In this document: positions 19,236 through 28,826 of the stretch, in pieces
How positions within the stretch are numbered: position 1 is the stretch's first letter
How the letters are laid out: the number at the start of each line of letters is the position of its first letter
DNA from: Vibrio thalassae
GTDB taxonomy: Bacteria > Pseudomonadota > Gammaproteobacteria > Enterobacterales > Vibrionaceae
NCBI RefSeq assembly: GCF_900089835.1
Contig: NZ_OANU01000009.1
Coordinates: forward strand, 1-64,000
Length of the DNA: 64,000 nt
Direction of reading: 5' to 3'
Notes under the pieces: model-generated
Databases searched by the model: none
What the model saw: the letters and a program-made list of their open reading frames with translations, nothing else
Told to the model about the DNA's origin: nothing
Position numbers and translations under genes: made by a program

Positions 19236-20427
19236 CCCTGTGCACTGGGCGGTTTGGTCGACTAATCAGCAAGAAGTGATAGCGAGTGGTGTGCTAGACA
19301 GTTTAGCGCAGCTCGAAGAGATCAAAGAATACGCGCAGCAGCGTGTCACTATGCTCATGTTATGTGCGCAGGATGTTCACTTCGCTCAAGTTGAGATCCC
19401 TGCTGGTGGTGCTAGACAGTTTGAAACCATGCTGCCATTTTTGGTGGAAGATGATATTGCTCAAGATGTTGAACAGCTGCATTTTACAATTCTTAACAAG
19501 CATGCTGATACAGCGGCAGTTTGCGCGGTAGATAAACGTTATTTATCCGAGGTTCTTGACGCGTTTTTACAGCATGGAATTGACGTTAAAAAGGTTGTTC
19601 CTGATGTTTTGGCTTTGCCCAAGTCACCACATGTTTCTGCGATTGAAATGGACGAGCAATGGCTGTTTCGCACGGCAGAGTGGTCAGGGATGACCGTTGA
19701 TAATAACTGGCTTGAAGCGGTCATCAAGTCAGATTATTTATCTTCTCAAGAGCAAGAAGAGTCTTCTGCTATCGTGGTAGTGGAAAGCTACTCAGCAGAA
19801 CCTGCCGTTGTCCATTCGTATTCTGACCATGTTTCATGGCAAACTTTGCCTGCAGAGCCTGCGATGGCACTACTTTCAAGAGGTGTAGTGTATAGCGGTG
19901 CTAGCTTACTGAGCGGTGACTTTAAACCTAGAGCTTCGTTCTTAAAACATTGGAAGGTATGGAAGAAAGTCGCTATTGCGGTCTCAATTCTTATCGTTGC
20001 TTTAATTGCTGAGCAAGTGGTGCTGTTAAATCAGTATGAAGCTCAAGCGGCGGCCTACCGGGCAGAAAGCGAACGCATTTTTCGCAGTGTATTTCCAGAT
20101 AAAAACCGCATTCCTACAGTGAGTTATCTGAAAAGGCAGATGCAAGATGAGTTAGGTCGATTAGGGAGTTCCGACATATCCAGCGCCTCTGTGCTGGAGT
20201 GGCTAGCAAAACTACCTGACACCGTGGGTCAAGTGAATGGTATGCAAGTTGAGAGCTTTACCTTTGATGGAAATCGCAATGAAGTTCGCATGAGTGTCAC
20301 CAGTAAAGACTTTGAAAGTTTTGAAGCGGCGCGAATAAAACTGGAAACGCAATTCGATGTGTCGCAAGGTCCCCTCAACCGCAATGGTGAAGTGGTGATG
20401 GGTAACTTTGTGTTGAAGGCAAAATAG
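19192..20427 (+). CDS. gspL: Type II secretion platform protein GspL (EpsL)
   Basis: 411-residue bitopic inner-membrane protein that anchors GspE to the membrane. The large N-terminal cytoplasmic domain has an actin-like fold ([22 protein letters not shown]). A single membrane helix lies near residues 262-281 ([20 protein letters not shown]), and a small periplasmic domain follows. Starts with GTG at 19192 behind GGGAGGA, well inside the end of gspK. Confidence 0.95.
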   Translation: MSEFLTVRLNSQPTSPVHWAVWSTNQQEVIASGVLDSLAQLEEIKEYAQQRVTMLMLCAQDVHFAQVEIPAGGARQFETMLPFLVEDDIAQDVEQLHFTILNKHADTAAVCAVDKRYLSEVLDAFLQHGIDVKKVVPDVLALPKSPHVSAIEMDEQWLFRTAEWSGMTVDNNWLEAVIKSDYLSSQEQEESSAIVVVESYSAEPAVVHSYSDHVSWQTLPAEPAMALLSRGVVYSGASLLSGDFKPRASFLKHWKVWKKVAIAVSILIVALIAEQVVLLNQYEAQAAAYRAESERIFRSVFPDKNRIPTVSYLKRQMQDELGRLGSSDISSASVLEWLAKLPDTVGQVNGMQVESFTFDGNRNEVRMSVTSKDFESFEAARIKLETQFDVSQGPLNRNGEVVMGNFVLKAK

Positions 20428-20435
20428 GGTCAAAC

Positions 20436-20930
20436 ATGAAAGGTCTACTTCTTAGCGTACAAAGCCGGTGGCTTAGCATCACTCCAAGGGAACAGCGACT
20501 GGTATTGGCGTGTTCTGTCGTTGCCATTGTAGGGATTATCTATTGGGGGATACTTGCTCCGTTTGCCCAGCGAACCGAGAGTGCGCAAATACGTATTCAG
20601 TCAGAGCGTCAATTGCTATCTTGGGTTAGTGAGCAAGCCGATACCATAGTAGAAAAACGTCGTGCTGATGGTGGTGTTGTTTCTAAACAGCCCTTAAATA
20701 AGGTTATCACGTCATCAACAAGTCGATTTAATGTTGAGTTAATTCGCATGCAGCCTCGTAATGATCAGCTGCAGGTCTGGATCAAACCGATTCCGTTTGA
20801 GTTCTTCGTAAATTGGTTATCATATTTGCAGGATAAACACGGAGTGACGGTGGAAAACATGGATATTGACAAGGCGGATCAGAGTGGTGTGATTGAAGTG
20901 AACCGTCTGCAATTTAAAAGAGGTAGCTAA
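20436..20930 (+). CDS. gspM: Type II secretion platform protein GspM (EpsM)
   Basis: 164-residue inner-membrane protein that stabilises GspL. A short cytoplasmic segment (SITPREQRLVLACS is the family signature) is followed by a membrane helix at about residues 22-40, then a ferredoxin-like periplasmic domain. It starts 8 bases after gspL and ends directly before the gspN start. Confidence 0.94.
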   Translation: MKGLLLSVQSRWLSITPREQRLVLACSVVAIVGIIYWGILAPFAQRTESAQIRIQSERQLLSWVSEQADTIVEKRRADGGVVSKQPLNKVITSSTSRFNVELIRMQPRNDQLQVWIKPIPFEFFVNWLSYLQDKHGVTVENMDIDKADQSGVIEVNRLQFKRGS

Positions 20931-21689
20931 GTGAAGCAAGTCATAAAGTATACTTTACTTTGTACTGGTGTGTTCACCGCGAGTGCTATCTATCATTTGC
21001 CTGCACGTGTTGCGTTGAGCTATTCGCCATTGCCTCAAGGTATTTATATAGATGGTGCACAAGGGACTATCTGGCAAGGTAGAGCGCAAAATGTTCGAGT
21101 TCAGAACCATCAACTAGGAGAGCTTATCTGGTCTTTCTCATGGTCAAGCTTGCTAACCCTGTCACCAGAGTATGCCATTAGGTTTGGCCGTGGCAGTACG
21201 CTCGGTCTCTCTGGTAAAGGGAATGTCGGTATTAACTTTTCAGGGCCTTATGTCGATACGTTGTTAGCCTCTATACCGGCCGATAAGGTTTTACAATACT
21301 CTCCAGCACCTGTGCCACTAACGGCTGGTGGACAACTTGAATTGGCCATCAAATCGCTGCAATACCAGTCTCCTTGGTGTGCAGAGGGAGAAGGGAGTTT
21401 GTCATGGAGTGCGGGCTATATTGAAACCCCTGTTGGCAGTGTAAGCCTCGGTCCGACTATTGTTGATTTAACCTGTAATGATAGTGTCTTAATTGCAAAA
21501 GGCAGCCAATCGAGTGAACAGGTCTCTAGTGAGTTTTCTGGGCAGTTGACGCCGAATCGACAATATCAATCCAGCGTCTGGTTCAAACCAGAAGGCGATT
21601 TTCCGCCAACCATGCGTCGACAGTTGAGCTGGTTAGGAAACCCTGATAACCAAGGTCGTTATTCCTTTAATTATCAAGGGCGATTCTAA
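20931..21689 (+). CDS. gspN: Type II secretion protein GspN (EpsN)
   Basis: 252-residue protein with an N-terminal membrane anchor (about residues 5-22) and a periplasmic region with short beta repeats (LPQGIYIDGAQGTIWQGRA). GspN is found only in some type II systems and is not essential in several of them. Last gene of the operon; GTG start at 20931 abuts the gspM stop. A strong bidirectional terminator follows. Confidence 0.92.
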   Translation: MKQVIKYTLLCTGVFTASAIYHLPARVALSYSPLPQGIYIDGAQGTIWQGRAQNVRVQNHQLGELIWSFSWSSLLTLSPEYAIRFGRGSTLGLSGKGNVGINFSGPYVDTLLASIPADKVLQYSPAPVPLTAGGQLELAIKSLQYQSPWCAEGEGSLSWSAGYIETPVGSVSLGPTIVDLTCNDSVLIAKGSQSSEQVSSEFSGQLTPNRQYQSSVWFKPEGDFPPTMRRQLSWLGNPDNQGRYSFNYQGRF

Positions 21690-21718
21690 GGGATAGCGAC
21701 GAAGTAACTGGTAGGGTT

Positions 21719-21755
21719 AAATGTAAAAAGGAGGCGAAGCTTCCTTTTTACATTT
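21719..21755. terminator. Bidirectional terminator between gspN and cysQ
   Basis: AAATGTAAAAAGGAGG and its complement CCTTTTTACATTT make a stem of about 14 bp around GCGAAGCTT. T runs on both strands let it end both the gsp operon and the convergent cysQ transcript. Confidence 0.85.
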
Positions 21756-21765
21756 ATTGTTGCGC

Positions 21766-22593
21766 TTATTTCTGAATGAGAATCTTATCCCAAGCCAGTG
21801 TTTGGTCACCAGTGACAATGAAATTTGGATTTTCCAAAGTGTCCCTTTGGTTGTAGGACAATGGTGCTAATTCAGTACTTAATATAGCACCACCCGCCTC
21901 TTCGACAATACATTGTGTCGCCGCCGTATCCCACTCACCAGTTGGGCCCAAGCGCAGGTAACAGTCCACCGCCCCTTCTGCCACTAAACACGCTTTTAGC
22001 GCCGCTGAACCAAGAGGTACCAAGTCGTAGTTCCACGCAGAGCTCATTCTCTCTGTCACTCGGTTAATATTTTGGCGGCGACTAATTGCAATTGCGATAG
22101 ACTGATCTTGAGCATCATGTTTGAGGACATTAATTCTCAAACTTTCATCCATCGCTGGGATTTTCCACGCCCCTTTATTCTCGTAAGCGTAATAAGTCAC
22201 GCCTGATACTGGTGCATAAACGATTCCCATAATCGGCTTATGATGTCGAACCAGAGCAATGATGGTCGCGAAATCGCCACTACCAGCAATAAACTCTTGA
22301 GTGCCATCAAGTGGATCTACAAGCCAATAGGTATCCCATTGCGACCGTTGTTCCAGACTGATATCTGCCGCTTCTTCAGACAGTACTGGAATATCTGGTG
22401 TTAACTGACTGAGCTTTTCGACAATCAGTTTGTGAGCCGCGAGGTCTGCGGTGGTGACTGGCGTCTCATCTTCTTTGGTAAAAGCCTCATATTGCTTGTT
22501 TTCATAAATATCCAATATGAGCTGTCCAGCCAGACGAGCAATGGTAATGGCATCAGGAATGAGGTGGGAGAGATCTTTTTTTAGTGCCGTCAC
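21766..22593 (-). CDS. cysQ: 3'(2'),5'-bisphosphate nucleotidase CysQ
   Basis: Hydrolyses 3'-phosphoadenosine 5'-phosphate, the by-product of sulfate assimilation, to AMP. 275 residues. The inositol-monophosphatase-type metal sites are visible: VLSEEAAD (Glu), DPLDGTQEFI (Asp box near 91-100) and GEWDTAATQCIVEEAGG near the C-terminus. Lies 1 base after nudE, so the two are co-transcribed. Confidence 0.95.
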   Translation of the reverse strand: MTALKKDLSHLIPDAITIARLAGQLILDIYENKQYEAFTKEDETPVTTADLAAHKLIVEKLSQLTPDIPVLSEEAADISLEQRSQWDTYWLVDPLDGTQEFIAGSGDFATIIALVRHHKPIMGIVYAPVSGVTYYAYENKGAWKIPAMDESLRINVLKHDAQDQSIAIAISRRQNINRVTERMSSAWNYDLVPLGSAALKACLVAEGAVDCYLRLGPTGEWDTAATQCIVEEAGGAILSTELAPLSYNQRDTLENPNFIVTGDQTLAWDKILIQK

Positions 22594-22594
22594 G

Positions 22595-23152
22595 TTATAG
22601 TCCTAATTCTGACTTCATTCTTAACATCAGCAATAATGCGGTAATACTGCGTGCCTCGGAGAAATCCATATGTGAAAGTAGCTCGTCTGCCTGAGCCAAT
22701 GGCCATTTCACAATCTCTAACGGTTCTGGTTCATCGCCTTCAAGTTGCTCAGGATACAGCTCTTGAGCAACGAACAAGGTCATACGACTTGAAAAATAGG
22801 ATGGCGCTAAGATGACTTCCTTGAGCGGAGTCAGCTTATTTGCTCCATAGCCGATTTCCTCTTTCAACTCACGCACTGCGGCTTGGTTAGGAGACTCACC
22901 AAGGTCGATAAGTCCTTTAGGAAAACCTAGTTCGTAACGTTCTGTCCCTGCGGCATATTCGCGAACCAATAAAATATCACCATGCTCGGTAATAGGAACC
23001 ATCATGACCGCGTTACGACCACTTGGTTTCATGCGCTCATACGTGCGTTTGGTACCATTAGAAAACGCTAAGTCTAACGCCTCAATCTTAAAGAGCCGAG
23101 ATTCGGCAACGGTCTTTTGAGCTAAGATTTCGGGTCCTTTTTTGGACGGCAT
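22595..23152 (-). CDS. nudE: ADP compounds hydrolase NudE
   Basis: Nudix hydrolase acting on ADP-ribose, NADH and diadenosine polyphosphates. 185 residues with a complete Nudix box, spanning GLIDLGESPNQAAVRELKEE and the following IGYG (near residues 80-103). The gene pairs with cysQ on the minus strand, as it does in other Vibrio genomes. Confidence 0.94.
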   Translation of the reverse strand: MPSKKGPEILAQKTVAESRLFKIEALDLAFSNGTKRTYERMKPSGRNAVMMVPITEHGDILLVREYAAGTERYELGFPKGLIDLGESPNQAAVRELKEEIGYGANKLTPLKEVILAPSYFSSRMTLFVAQELYPEQLEGDEPEPLEIVKWPLAQADELLSHMDFSEARSITALLLMLRMKSELGL

Positions 23153-23262
23153 GGCTTGTCTCCTTAGCGTTGTTCCATGTTGGTTAGTCGTGTGAGCTCA
23201 CGGAACAGAAATTATTGTCTTGCTTAATATATATAGGAATTGAGTCATCGCCAAATAGAACC

Positions 23263-23300
23263 ATAAAAAACAGAGCGCAAAGGTTTCCCTTGGCGCTCTG
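23263..23300 (-). terminator. nfuA intrinsic terminator
   Basis: CAGAGCGC and GCGCTCTG flank a 14-base loop. On the minus strand the stem is followed by TTTTTTAT. It lies about 36 bases after the nfuA stop codon. Confidence 0.8.
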
Positions 23301-23335
23301 CTCTAACTTCATAGCCGTTAATGGCGAAAAGTCAC

Positions 23336-23923
23336 TTAGTAGTATGAGTGCTCGCCACGATCGTGTTCGGTCATATCTCTAACCGCAGTGAGTTCACCAG
23401 AGAACTCTTGAAGAAGCTGCTTTTCAATACCTTCTTTTAGGGTTACATCAACCATAGAACAACCGTTACAACCTCCACCAAATTGAACGATAGCAATGCC
23501 GTCTTCGGTAATTTCCATAAGGCTAACGTGGCCACCATGACCAGCAAGCTGTGGGTTTACTTGAGTTTGGATAGCATACTCGACACGTTCCATTAATGGC
23601 GCGTCATCAGCGACTTTACGCATTTTCGCATTTGGCGCTTTAAGCGTTAACTGTGATCCCATTTTGTCTGTGACGAAGTCGATTTCAGCATCTTCAAGGA
23701 AAGGTAGAGATAGCTCATCAACATAAGCGGATAGGGCTTCGTATTTAAATTCTGTGTCGTTTGACTCAATCGCTTCTGGTGGGCAATAAGACACACCGCA
23801 TTCAGCGTTTTGAGTGCCTGGGTTAACGACAAAAACACGGATGTTCGTACCCTCTGGCTGTTGAGCCAGTAGTTTGGCAAAGTGGCTTTGCGCACTTTCT
23901 GTAATAGTAATTGGATTTGACAC
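23336..23923 (-). CDS. nfuA: Fe-S biogenesis protein NfuA
   Basis: Carrier that delivers 4Fe-4S clusters to target enzymes and protects them under oxidative stress or low iron. 195 residues: an N-terminal degenerate A-type domain ([15 protein letters not shown]) and a C-terminal Nfu domain with the cluster ligands in [12 protein letters not shown]. The GTG at 23923 is chosen, giving the usual N-terminus [10 protein letters not shown]; the frame is open further upstream to 23989 but that extension has no counterpart in the family. Confidence 0.95.
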   Translation of the reverse strand: MSNPITITESAQSHFAKLLAQQPEGTNIRVFVVNPGTQNAECGVSYCPPEAIESNDTEFKYEALSAYVDELSLPFLEDAEIDFVTDKMGSQLTLKAPNAKMRKVADDAPLMERVEYAIQTQVNPQLAGHGGHVSLMEITEDGIAIVQFGGGCNGCSMVDVTLKEGIEKQLLQEFSGELTAVRDMTEHDRGEHSYY

Positions 23924-23991
23924 GACGAATACCTGAGTATAGTTGTAGGTTATTACCTCTATTCTACTCTTGTAGTGAGTAGATGCCAAAA

Positions 23992-24720
23992 TTATTTGCG
24001 TGTATTGTGTGCAACTTGAGGTTTCGGTGATTTTATTGAGTCATTGGGCGTGCGACACAAGCAATAAATATCGATTTTCTCGACTCCTACCTCTCGTAAT
24101 AATTCGCTTAAATGTCTGACCGTTGCTCCCGTTGTAACCACGTCATCAATTATCGCAATATGATGTGCTTTTGGGTGCTGATGAAGTGAAAACGCGTGTC
24201 GAACATTACGTAATCGTGCGGCTTTATCTAAGGTTTTTTGTCTTGGTGTTCTGGAGTGTTTATGAAATATATCGGACATTAGCTGAGTTTGAGGTGTGGA
24301 TTTGGCGATTTCGTGGGCGATCACTTCACTCAAATTAAATCCCCTCAACAAATATTGATGCCAGTTCATCGGCACAGTAACCATCATAGGCGCGGGATGC
24401 GGAATCAAACCACGAAGCATTCGAGCCAGAGGAGGAAGTAGCCAGTAGCGCTTTTGCCTTTTTATCTGCTGTATGAGCGTGGACAGCGGGTATCGGTAGT
24501 CAGCCAGGCAATACATTCGCTGCCATGGAGGCGGCGATTTCAGGCACTGGCCGCAGGTAACGGTTTGTGTTTCTGTCTGTAAACCGCAGCAACGGCAACG
24601 TTTAACCTGAAACGTCATTTGGTCTTGGCAATGCTGACACCATAGTTGGTGGCTCATCGTGGAGTCGATAGTTAAGCCACACAAATGACATAGCGAAGGG
24701 ATGATAAGTGGCAGTTTCAT
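23992..24720 (-). CDS. ComF-family amidophosphoribosyltransferase-like protein
   Basis: 242 residues. The N-terminal part has paired cysteines of a zinc finger (CHLCG, CQHC, CRCCG, CGQC). The C-terminal part is a phosphoribosyltransferase-like domain with the PRPP loop [11 protein letters not shown] near 192-202. ComF and GntX proteins are linked to DNA uptake in some bacteria, and this gene is divergent from bioH as gntX is in E. coli. The biochemical role is not settled. Confidence 0.9.
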   Translation of the reverse strand: MKLPLIIPSLCHLCGLTIDSTMSHQLWCQHCQDQMTFQVKRCRCCGLQTETQTVTCGQCLKSPPPWQRMYCLADYRYPLSTLIQQIKRQKRYWLLPPLARMLRGLIPHPAPMMVTVPMNWHQYLLRGFNLSEVIAHEIAKSTPQTQLMSDIFHKHSRTPRQKTLDKAARLRNVRHAFSLHQHPKAHHIAIIDDVVTTGATVRHLSELLREVGVEKIDIYCLCRTPNDSIKSPKPQVAHNTRK

Positions 24721-24802
24721 TGGTCTAATTTGACGTTTGTGAATATCTGTTTAGCATGAAGCAAAACAACCCCAACATAGTATGAATTCGGTAGGAGATA
24801 AC

Positions 24803-25573
24803 GTGAGCTCAGCATCAAAAGTACATTGGCATTCTGAAGGTCAGGGACCCGATATCGTTTTGCTTCATGGCTGGGGCATGAATGGGGCGGTATGGTCCAA
24901 GTGCAGTGCTGAACTGGCTCAGTCTTTCACCGTGCATAGTGTTGACTTACCCGGGTACGGCTTCAGTCATGATGTTGAGTATCAGTCCCTTGAGCAGTTT
25001 TGTGAGTTGTTACTGGCGGATGCTCCCGACCAAGCCATTTGGTTGGGTTGGTCTTTAGGCGGGTTAGTGGCGACTCATATAGCTCATTATTATCCGCAAA
25101 GAATCTCGCAGTTGGTGACATTAGCAAGCTCGCCCAAGTTCTCTGAAGGTGAACAGTGGCGCGGGATTAAAAAGGATGTACTAGCTGCATTTACGGAACA
25201 GCTAACTGAGAACTTCAAGCTAACCATTGAACGATTTATGGCACTGCAAGCCATGGGCAGTCCAAGTGCTCGTCACGATGTGAAACAACTAAAAGAGGCG
25301 GTGTTATCTCGGCCGATGCCCTCTCAAAAAGCACTGATGCTAGGACTGAATTGGTTGGATTCGCTCGATTTGCGTCAACAGTTGGGAGAGCTGTCGATGC
25401 CTGTTCATCGTTGGTATGGTCGATTAGATGGTTTGGTGCCAGTTCGCGTTGCAAAAGAGTTGGATGCGCGCACATGTGGCCATCAATCACATGTCTTTCA
25501 GGGCTCTTCTCACGCCCCATTTATTACCGAGCAAAGCGATTTTATCGATAAGGTACAAGCGTTAGTTCGCTGA
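24803..25573 (+). CDS. bioH: Pimeloyl-ACP methyl ester esterase BioH
   Basis: Alpha/beta hydrolase that removes the methyl ester from pimeloyl-ACP, completing the pimelate step of biotin synthesis. The nucleophile elbow GWSLGG (Ser near 80), the Asp in YGRLDGLVP and the final His in SSHAPF make the triad. The GTG at 24803 follows AGGAGATAAC and gives 256 residues, the E. coli length; an ATG at 24782 would add seven residues without a good ribosome site. Biotin made here is used by AccB, also in this window. Confidence 0.95.
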   Translation: MSSASKVHWHSEGQGPDIVLLHGWGMNGAVWSKCSAELAQSFTVHSVDLPGYGFSHDVEYQSLEQFCELLLADAPDQAIWLGWSLGGLVATHIAHYYPQRISQLVTLASSPKFSEGEQWRGIKKDVLAAFTEQLTENFKLTIERFMALQAMGSPSARHDVKQLKEAVLSRPMPSQKALMLGLNWLDSLDLRQQLGELSMPVHRWYGRLDGLVPVRVAKELDARTCGHQSHVFQGSSHAPFITEQSDFIDKVQALVR

Positions 25574-25714
25574 TATTTGCAGAGTTTGTGCACAAAATCG
25601 GTAAAGCTTTATGCATTTTGTCCGATACTGTATTGAGGCGATTGACGATAATTCAATCAAAAAGCTAAGTGTAGAGGTATTGGCTGTCATCACTCATTAC
25701 AGAGGAGAGTGACC

Positions 25715-26164
25715 ATGATCGTGTCTCCCAGCAGTGTAAGTGCCCCGATTATTGCACCGTCCGTGAATCCGCAAACAGAACAGGTGGCTCGCGACAATAA
25801 AGTGAGAGAGCCTGTTATTGCTACGGCCGAGTTGGCAAGAACCAATGCTGAACGACGTATCAATGAAGATGAAAAACGTCGCAAACGCAGTGCTTGGGAT
25901 CCTGCTGAACATCCTGAATATGAGATGGAAGAAGAGGATTCACAGCCGCATAATCTGGTAGACAGCTGGTTTCGGTTATTGTCGCTTAATACTTACAGTC
26001 ATTCTCAAGGAAAAGGTTATGCGATGCGTTTTCGCTTGCCGAAGAAAATAATAGAGGCAGCGATTCTAGAAGGGAAGATGGCGAAACGCCGCACGGTGAT
26101 TCGTTACCACTATGGCCATGCAGTCGCACCAAATACGCCATCTGATATTATTGCGGTCACGTAA
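25715..26164 (+). CDS. Conserved hypothetical protein
   Basis: 149 residues, no signal peptide or membrane helix. The first half is likely disordered and charged (INEDEKRRKRSAWDPAEHPEYEME, which exceeds no known domain). The second half looks folded, with NTYSHSQGKGYAMRFRLPKKI. I do not recognise a family with a known function. The ATG at 25715 is chosen for its spacing from AGAGGAG; the GTG at 25709 is too close to it. It has its own terminator. Confidence 0.75.
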   Translation: MIVSPSSVSAPIIAPSVNPQTEQVARDNKVREPVIATAELARTNAERRINEDEKRRKRSAWDPAEHPEYEMEEEDSQPHNLVDSWFRLLSLNTYSHSQGKGYAMRFRLPKKIIEAAILEGKMAKRRTVIRYHYGHAVAPNTPSDIIAVT

Positions 26165-26191
26165 CGAGACAGTTTGGTATCAAGTGAATCA

Positions 26192-26217
26192 AAAAGAGCA
26201 CCTTAAGGTGCTCTTTT
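26192..26217. terminator. Bidirectional terminator before tex
   Basis: AAAAGAGCACCTT and AAGGTGCTCTTTT are perfect 13-base complements with flanking A and T runs. It serves both the hypothetical gene on the plus strand and tex on the minus strand. Confidence 0.9.
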
Positions 26218-26231
26218 GTTATCGAGAGAGG

Positions 26232-28553
26232 CTATTTTTTCGCTTTGGCAAAAGCGGCTGCGAATGCCCCGCCCATAGCATTATTGCCCGCGTCTTGGCG
26301 AGGGTTGTGCTGGCGCTGTCCACCTCGAGATTCTCTTGGTTTTTGAGATGAACCGCGACACGGTCGGTTGTCTTGTCCTGGTTCGTCGTTTAAACGCATG
26401 GAAAGACCAATTCGCTTACGCGCTGCATCCACTTCCATCACTTTTACTTTGACGATATCGCCAGCTTTAACCACTTCGCGAGGGTCAGCGACAAATTTAT
26501 CGGTGAGGGCAGAGATATGCACCAGTCCATCTTGATGAACGCCAATATCCACAAAGGCACCAAAGTTAGCAACGTTAGACACCACACCTTCTAATACCAT
26601 TCCAGGCTCGAGATCGGAGATCTTGTTGACGCCTTCGGCAAAGGTTGCGGTCTTAAACTCAGGGCGAGGGTCACGGCCTGGCTTATCCAATTCGCGGATA
26701 ATATCGGTGACGGTTGGCAAACCAAAGGTCTCGTCGGTGTAATCAATGGCGTTAATGGACTTCAAGAAGCTGCTATCACCGATAATTGTTTGCACCTTAC
26801 GGCCCGTTTTCTCAGCAATTGTTTTGACCACTGGATACGCTTCAGGGTGAACCGAAGAGGCATCAAGAGGGTTTTTGCCATTCATAATGCGAAGGAAACC
26901 TGCGCACTGCTCAAAAGCTTTAGGACCTAAACGGGCGACTTTCTTCAAGGTTGTACGGGCTTCGAAGCGGCCATTTTCATCACGATAGTCGACAATGTTT
27001 TGTGCCAGTGTTGATGAAAGTCCTGCCACTCGAGTGAGTAGTGCAGCTGATGCCGTATTGACGTCAACCCCAACGGCGTTTACGCAATCTTCGACGACGG
27101 CGTCTAGGCGTTTAGCCAGCATGGTTTGACTGACATCGTGCTGATATTGACCCACACCAATAGACTTAGGGTCGATTTTCACCAGCTCAGCCAGTGGGTC
27201 TTGCAGTCGGCGTGCAATGGAAACGGCACCACGCAGCGATACGTCCATATTCGGGAACTCTTTGGCAGCAAGTTCCGAGGCTGAATACACGGAAGCGCCA
27301 GCTTCGCTGACGATAATTTTCTGAACTTTAAGATTGCCACGTTTAATCACATCGGCCGCAAAGCTGTCTGTCTCACGTGAGGCAGTACCGTTACCGATCG
27401 CGATTAGGTCGACATTGTATTGACGCACTAACTGCTCAATAACCTGTGCTGACTTGTCGTATTGCTTTTGCGGTGGATGAGGGTAGATCGTCTCTGTCGT
27501 TAACACTTTGCCGGTGGTATCGACCACGGCCACTTTACAGCCTGTTCTTAAGCCAGGGTCTAGACCTAGTGTTGCTTTTGGACCTGCTGGTGCAGCCATA
27601 AGGAGGTCTTTCAAGTTTGTCGCGAATACGGTAATCGCATCGACTTCAGAGCGCTCTTTTAGTGCGCCCATCAACTCGGTTTCCATGTGCATCGATACTT
27701 TGATGCGCCATGCCCAACTGATGACTTGTTTGCGCCAAGCATCCGCTGGCGCTTGGCTTAAGTGAACACCATAATGCTCTGCAATAATGGTTTCACAGTG
27801 CGATTCGCGCGCGTTTTCCTGATTAGTTGGATCGGCGTTAAGCGTTAGTTGCAAGAAGCCTTCATTGCGACCACGAAGCATGGCCAGTGCTCGGTGCGAC
27901 GGAACTTTATTAATGGCTTCGTCGTGTTCAAAGTAGTCTTTGAATTTCTCGCCTTCTTGCTCCTTGCCTTGGATCACTCGAGAGCTAAGCTCCGCATGGC
28001 GGTTTAAGTAATGGCGAATTTTTTCGAGTAAGTCTGCATCTTCAGCGATCCGTTCCATGAGGATAGCACGAGCACCATCAAGAGCGGATTTACTATCCGC
28101 GACCCCTTTTGACTCATCAACGTACTGCTGTGCAGCGTCTTCTGGAGTGTGACTAGGTTGATTCCAAAGCAAATCGGCAAGGGGCTCTAGTCCGGCTTCA
28201 ATGGCAATTTGACCTTTAGTGCGACGTTTTGGCTTATAAGGTAGGTACAGGTCTTCAAGGCGGGTTTTGTTGTCAGTATTGTCGATTTCAGCGCGTAATT
28301 CAGCGCTCAATTTGCCCTGCTCATCAATGGATTTCAGAATTGTCTGACGTCTTTCGTCCAATTCTCTTAGATAACTAAGGCGAGAGTCCAAAGTTCGTAA
28401 TTGGGTGTCGTCAAGCCCGCCAGTTACTTCTTTTCGGTAACGTGCAATGAAGGGTACGGTGTTGCCGTCATCAATTAAAGTGACAGCAGCTTCAACTTGC
28501 TTCGTGCTGACGCTCAGCTCTTTAGCAATCAGTTGACAGATAGCTTGGCTCAT
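26232..28553 (-). CDS. tex: Tex RNA-binding transcription accessory protein
   Basis: 773-residue cytoplasmic protein, the E. coli length. Domains in order: Tex N-terminal helical region ([28 protein letters not shown] motif region), a YqgF-like RNase H fold ([17 protein letters not shown] near 330), helix-hairpin-helix ([19 protein letters not shown]), and an S1 RNA-binding domain ([20 protein letters not shown] near 655). A basic Gly/Arg-rich tail follows. The ATG at 28553 is chosen as it gives the family N-terminus [10 protein letters not shown]; the open frame runs 29 codons further upstream. Confidence 0.95.
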   Translation of the reverse strand: MSQAICQLIAKELSVSTKQVEAAVTLIDDGNTVPFIARYRKEVTGGLDDTQLRTLDSRLSYLRELDERRQTILKSIDEQGKLSAELRAEIDNTDNKTRLEDLYLPYKPKRRTKGQIAIEAGLEPLADLLWNQPSHTPEDAAQQYVDESKGVADSKSALDGARAILMERIAEDADLLEKIRHYLNRHAELSSRVIQGKEQEGEKFKDYFEHDEAINKVPSHRALAMLRGRNEGFLQLTLNADPTNQENARESHCETIIAEHYGVHLSQAPADAWRKQVISWAWRIKVSMHMETELMGALKERSEVDAITVFATNLKDLLMAAPAGPKATLGLDPGLRTGCKVAVVDTTGKVLTTETIYPHPPQKQYDKSAQVIEQLVRQYNVDLIAIGNGTASRETDSFAADVIKRGNLKVQKIIVSEAGASVYSASELAAKEFPNMDVSLRGAVSIARRLQDPLAELVKIDPKSIGVGQYQHDVSQTMLAKRLDAVVEDCVNAVGVDVNTASAALLTRVAGLSSTLAQNIVDYRDENGRFEARTTLKKVARLGPKAFEQCAGFLRIMNGKNPLDASSVHPEAYPVVKTIAEKTGRKVQTIIGDSSFLKSINAIDYTDETFGLPTVTDIIRELDKPGRDPRPEFKTATFAEGVNKISDLEPGMVLEGVVSNVANFGAFVDIGVHQDGLVHISALTDKFVADPREVVKAGDIVKVKVMEVDAARKRIGLSMRLNDEPGQDNRPCRGSSQKPRESRGGQRQHNPRQDAGNNAMGGAFAAAFAKAKK

Positions 28554-28826
28554 CCGTGTATTCTCTTGTTGTGTGTTAGGGAAAGGCAGGGCCTTTCTTC
28601 GATATCTATAGGATATAAGGGCTTGAGCTAAGTTTTGCAATTACTTGGTTATTTTTCTCTATCACTTAGCCGTGAAACACCACAGTAATTTGCTAATTTA
28701 TTGATAATCGCGTGGATATTCCGTTAATTTTCTGTAAAGTGAAAGAGAGTTGGCAATGAATGACAGTGACAGTTGTCTCAGGGCAAACGGAGTATTTACC
28801 GTCGGTCAATGAATGGATGTATTAAA

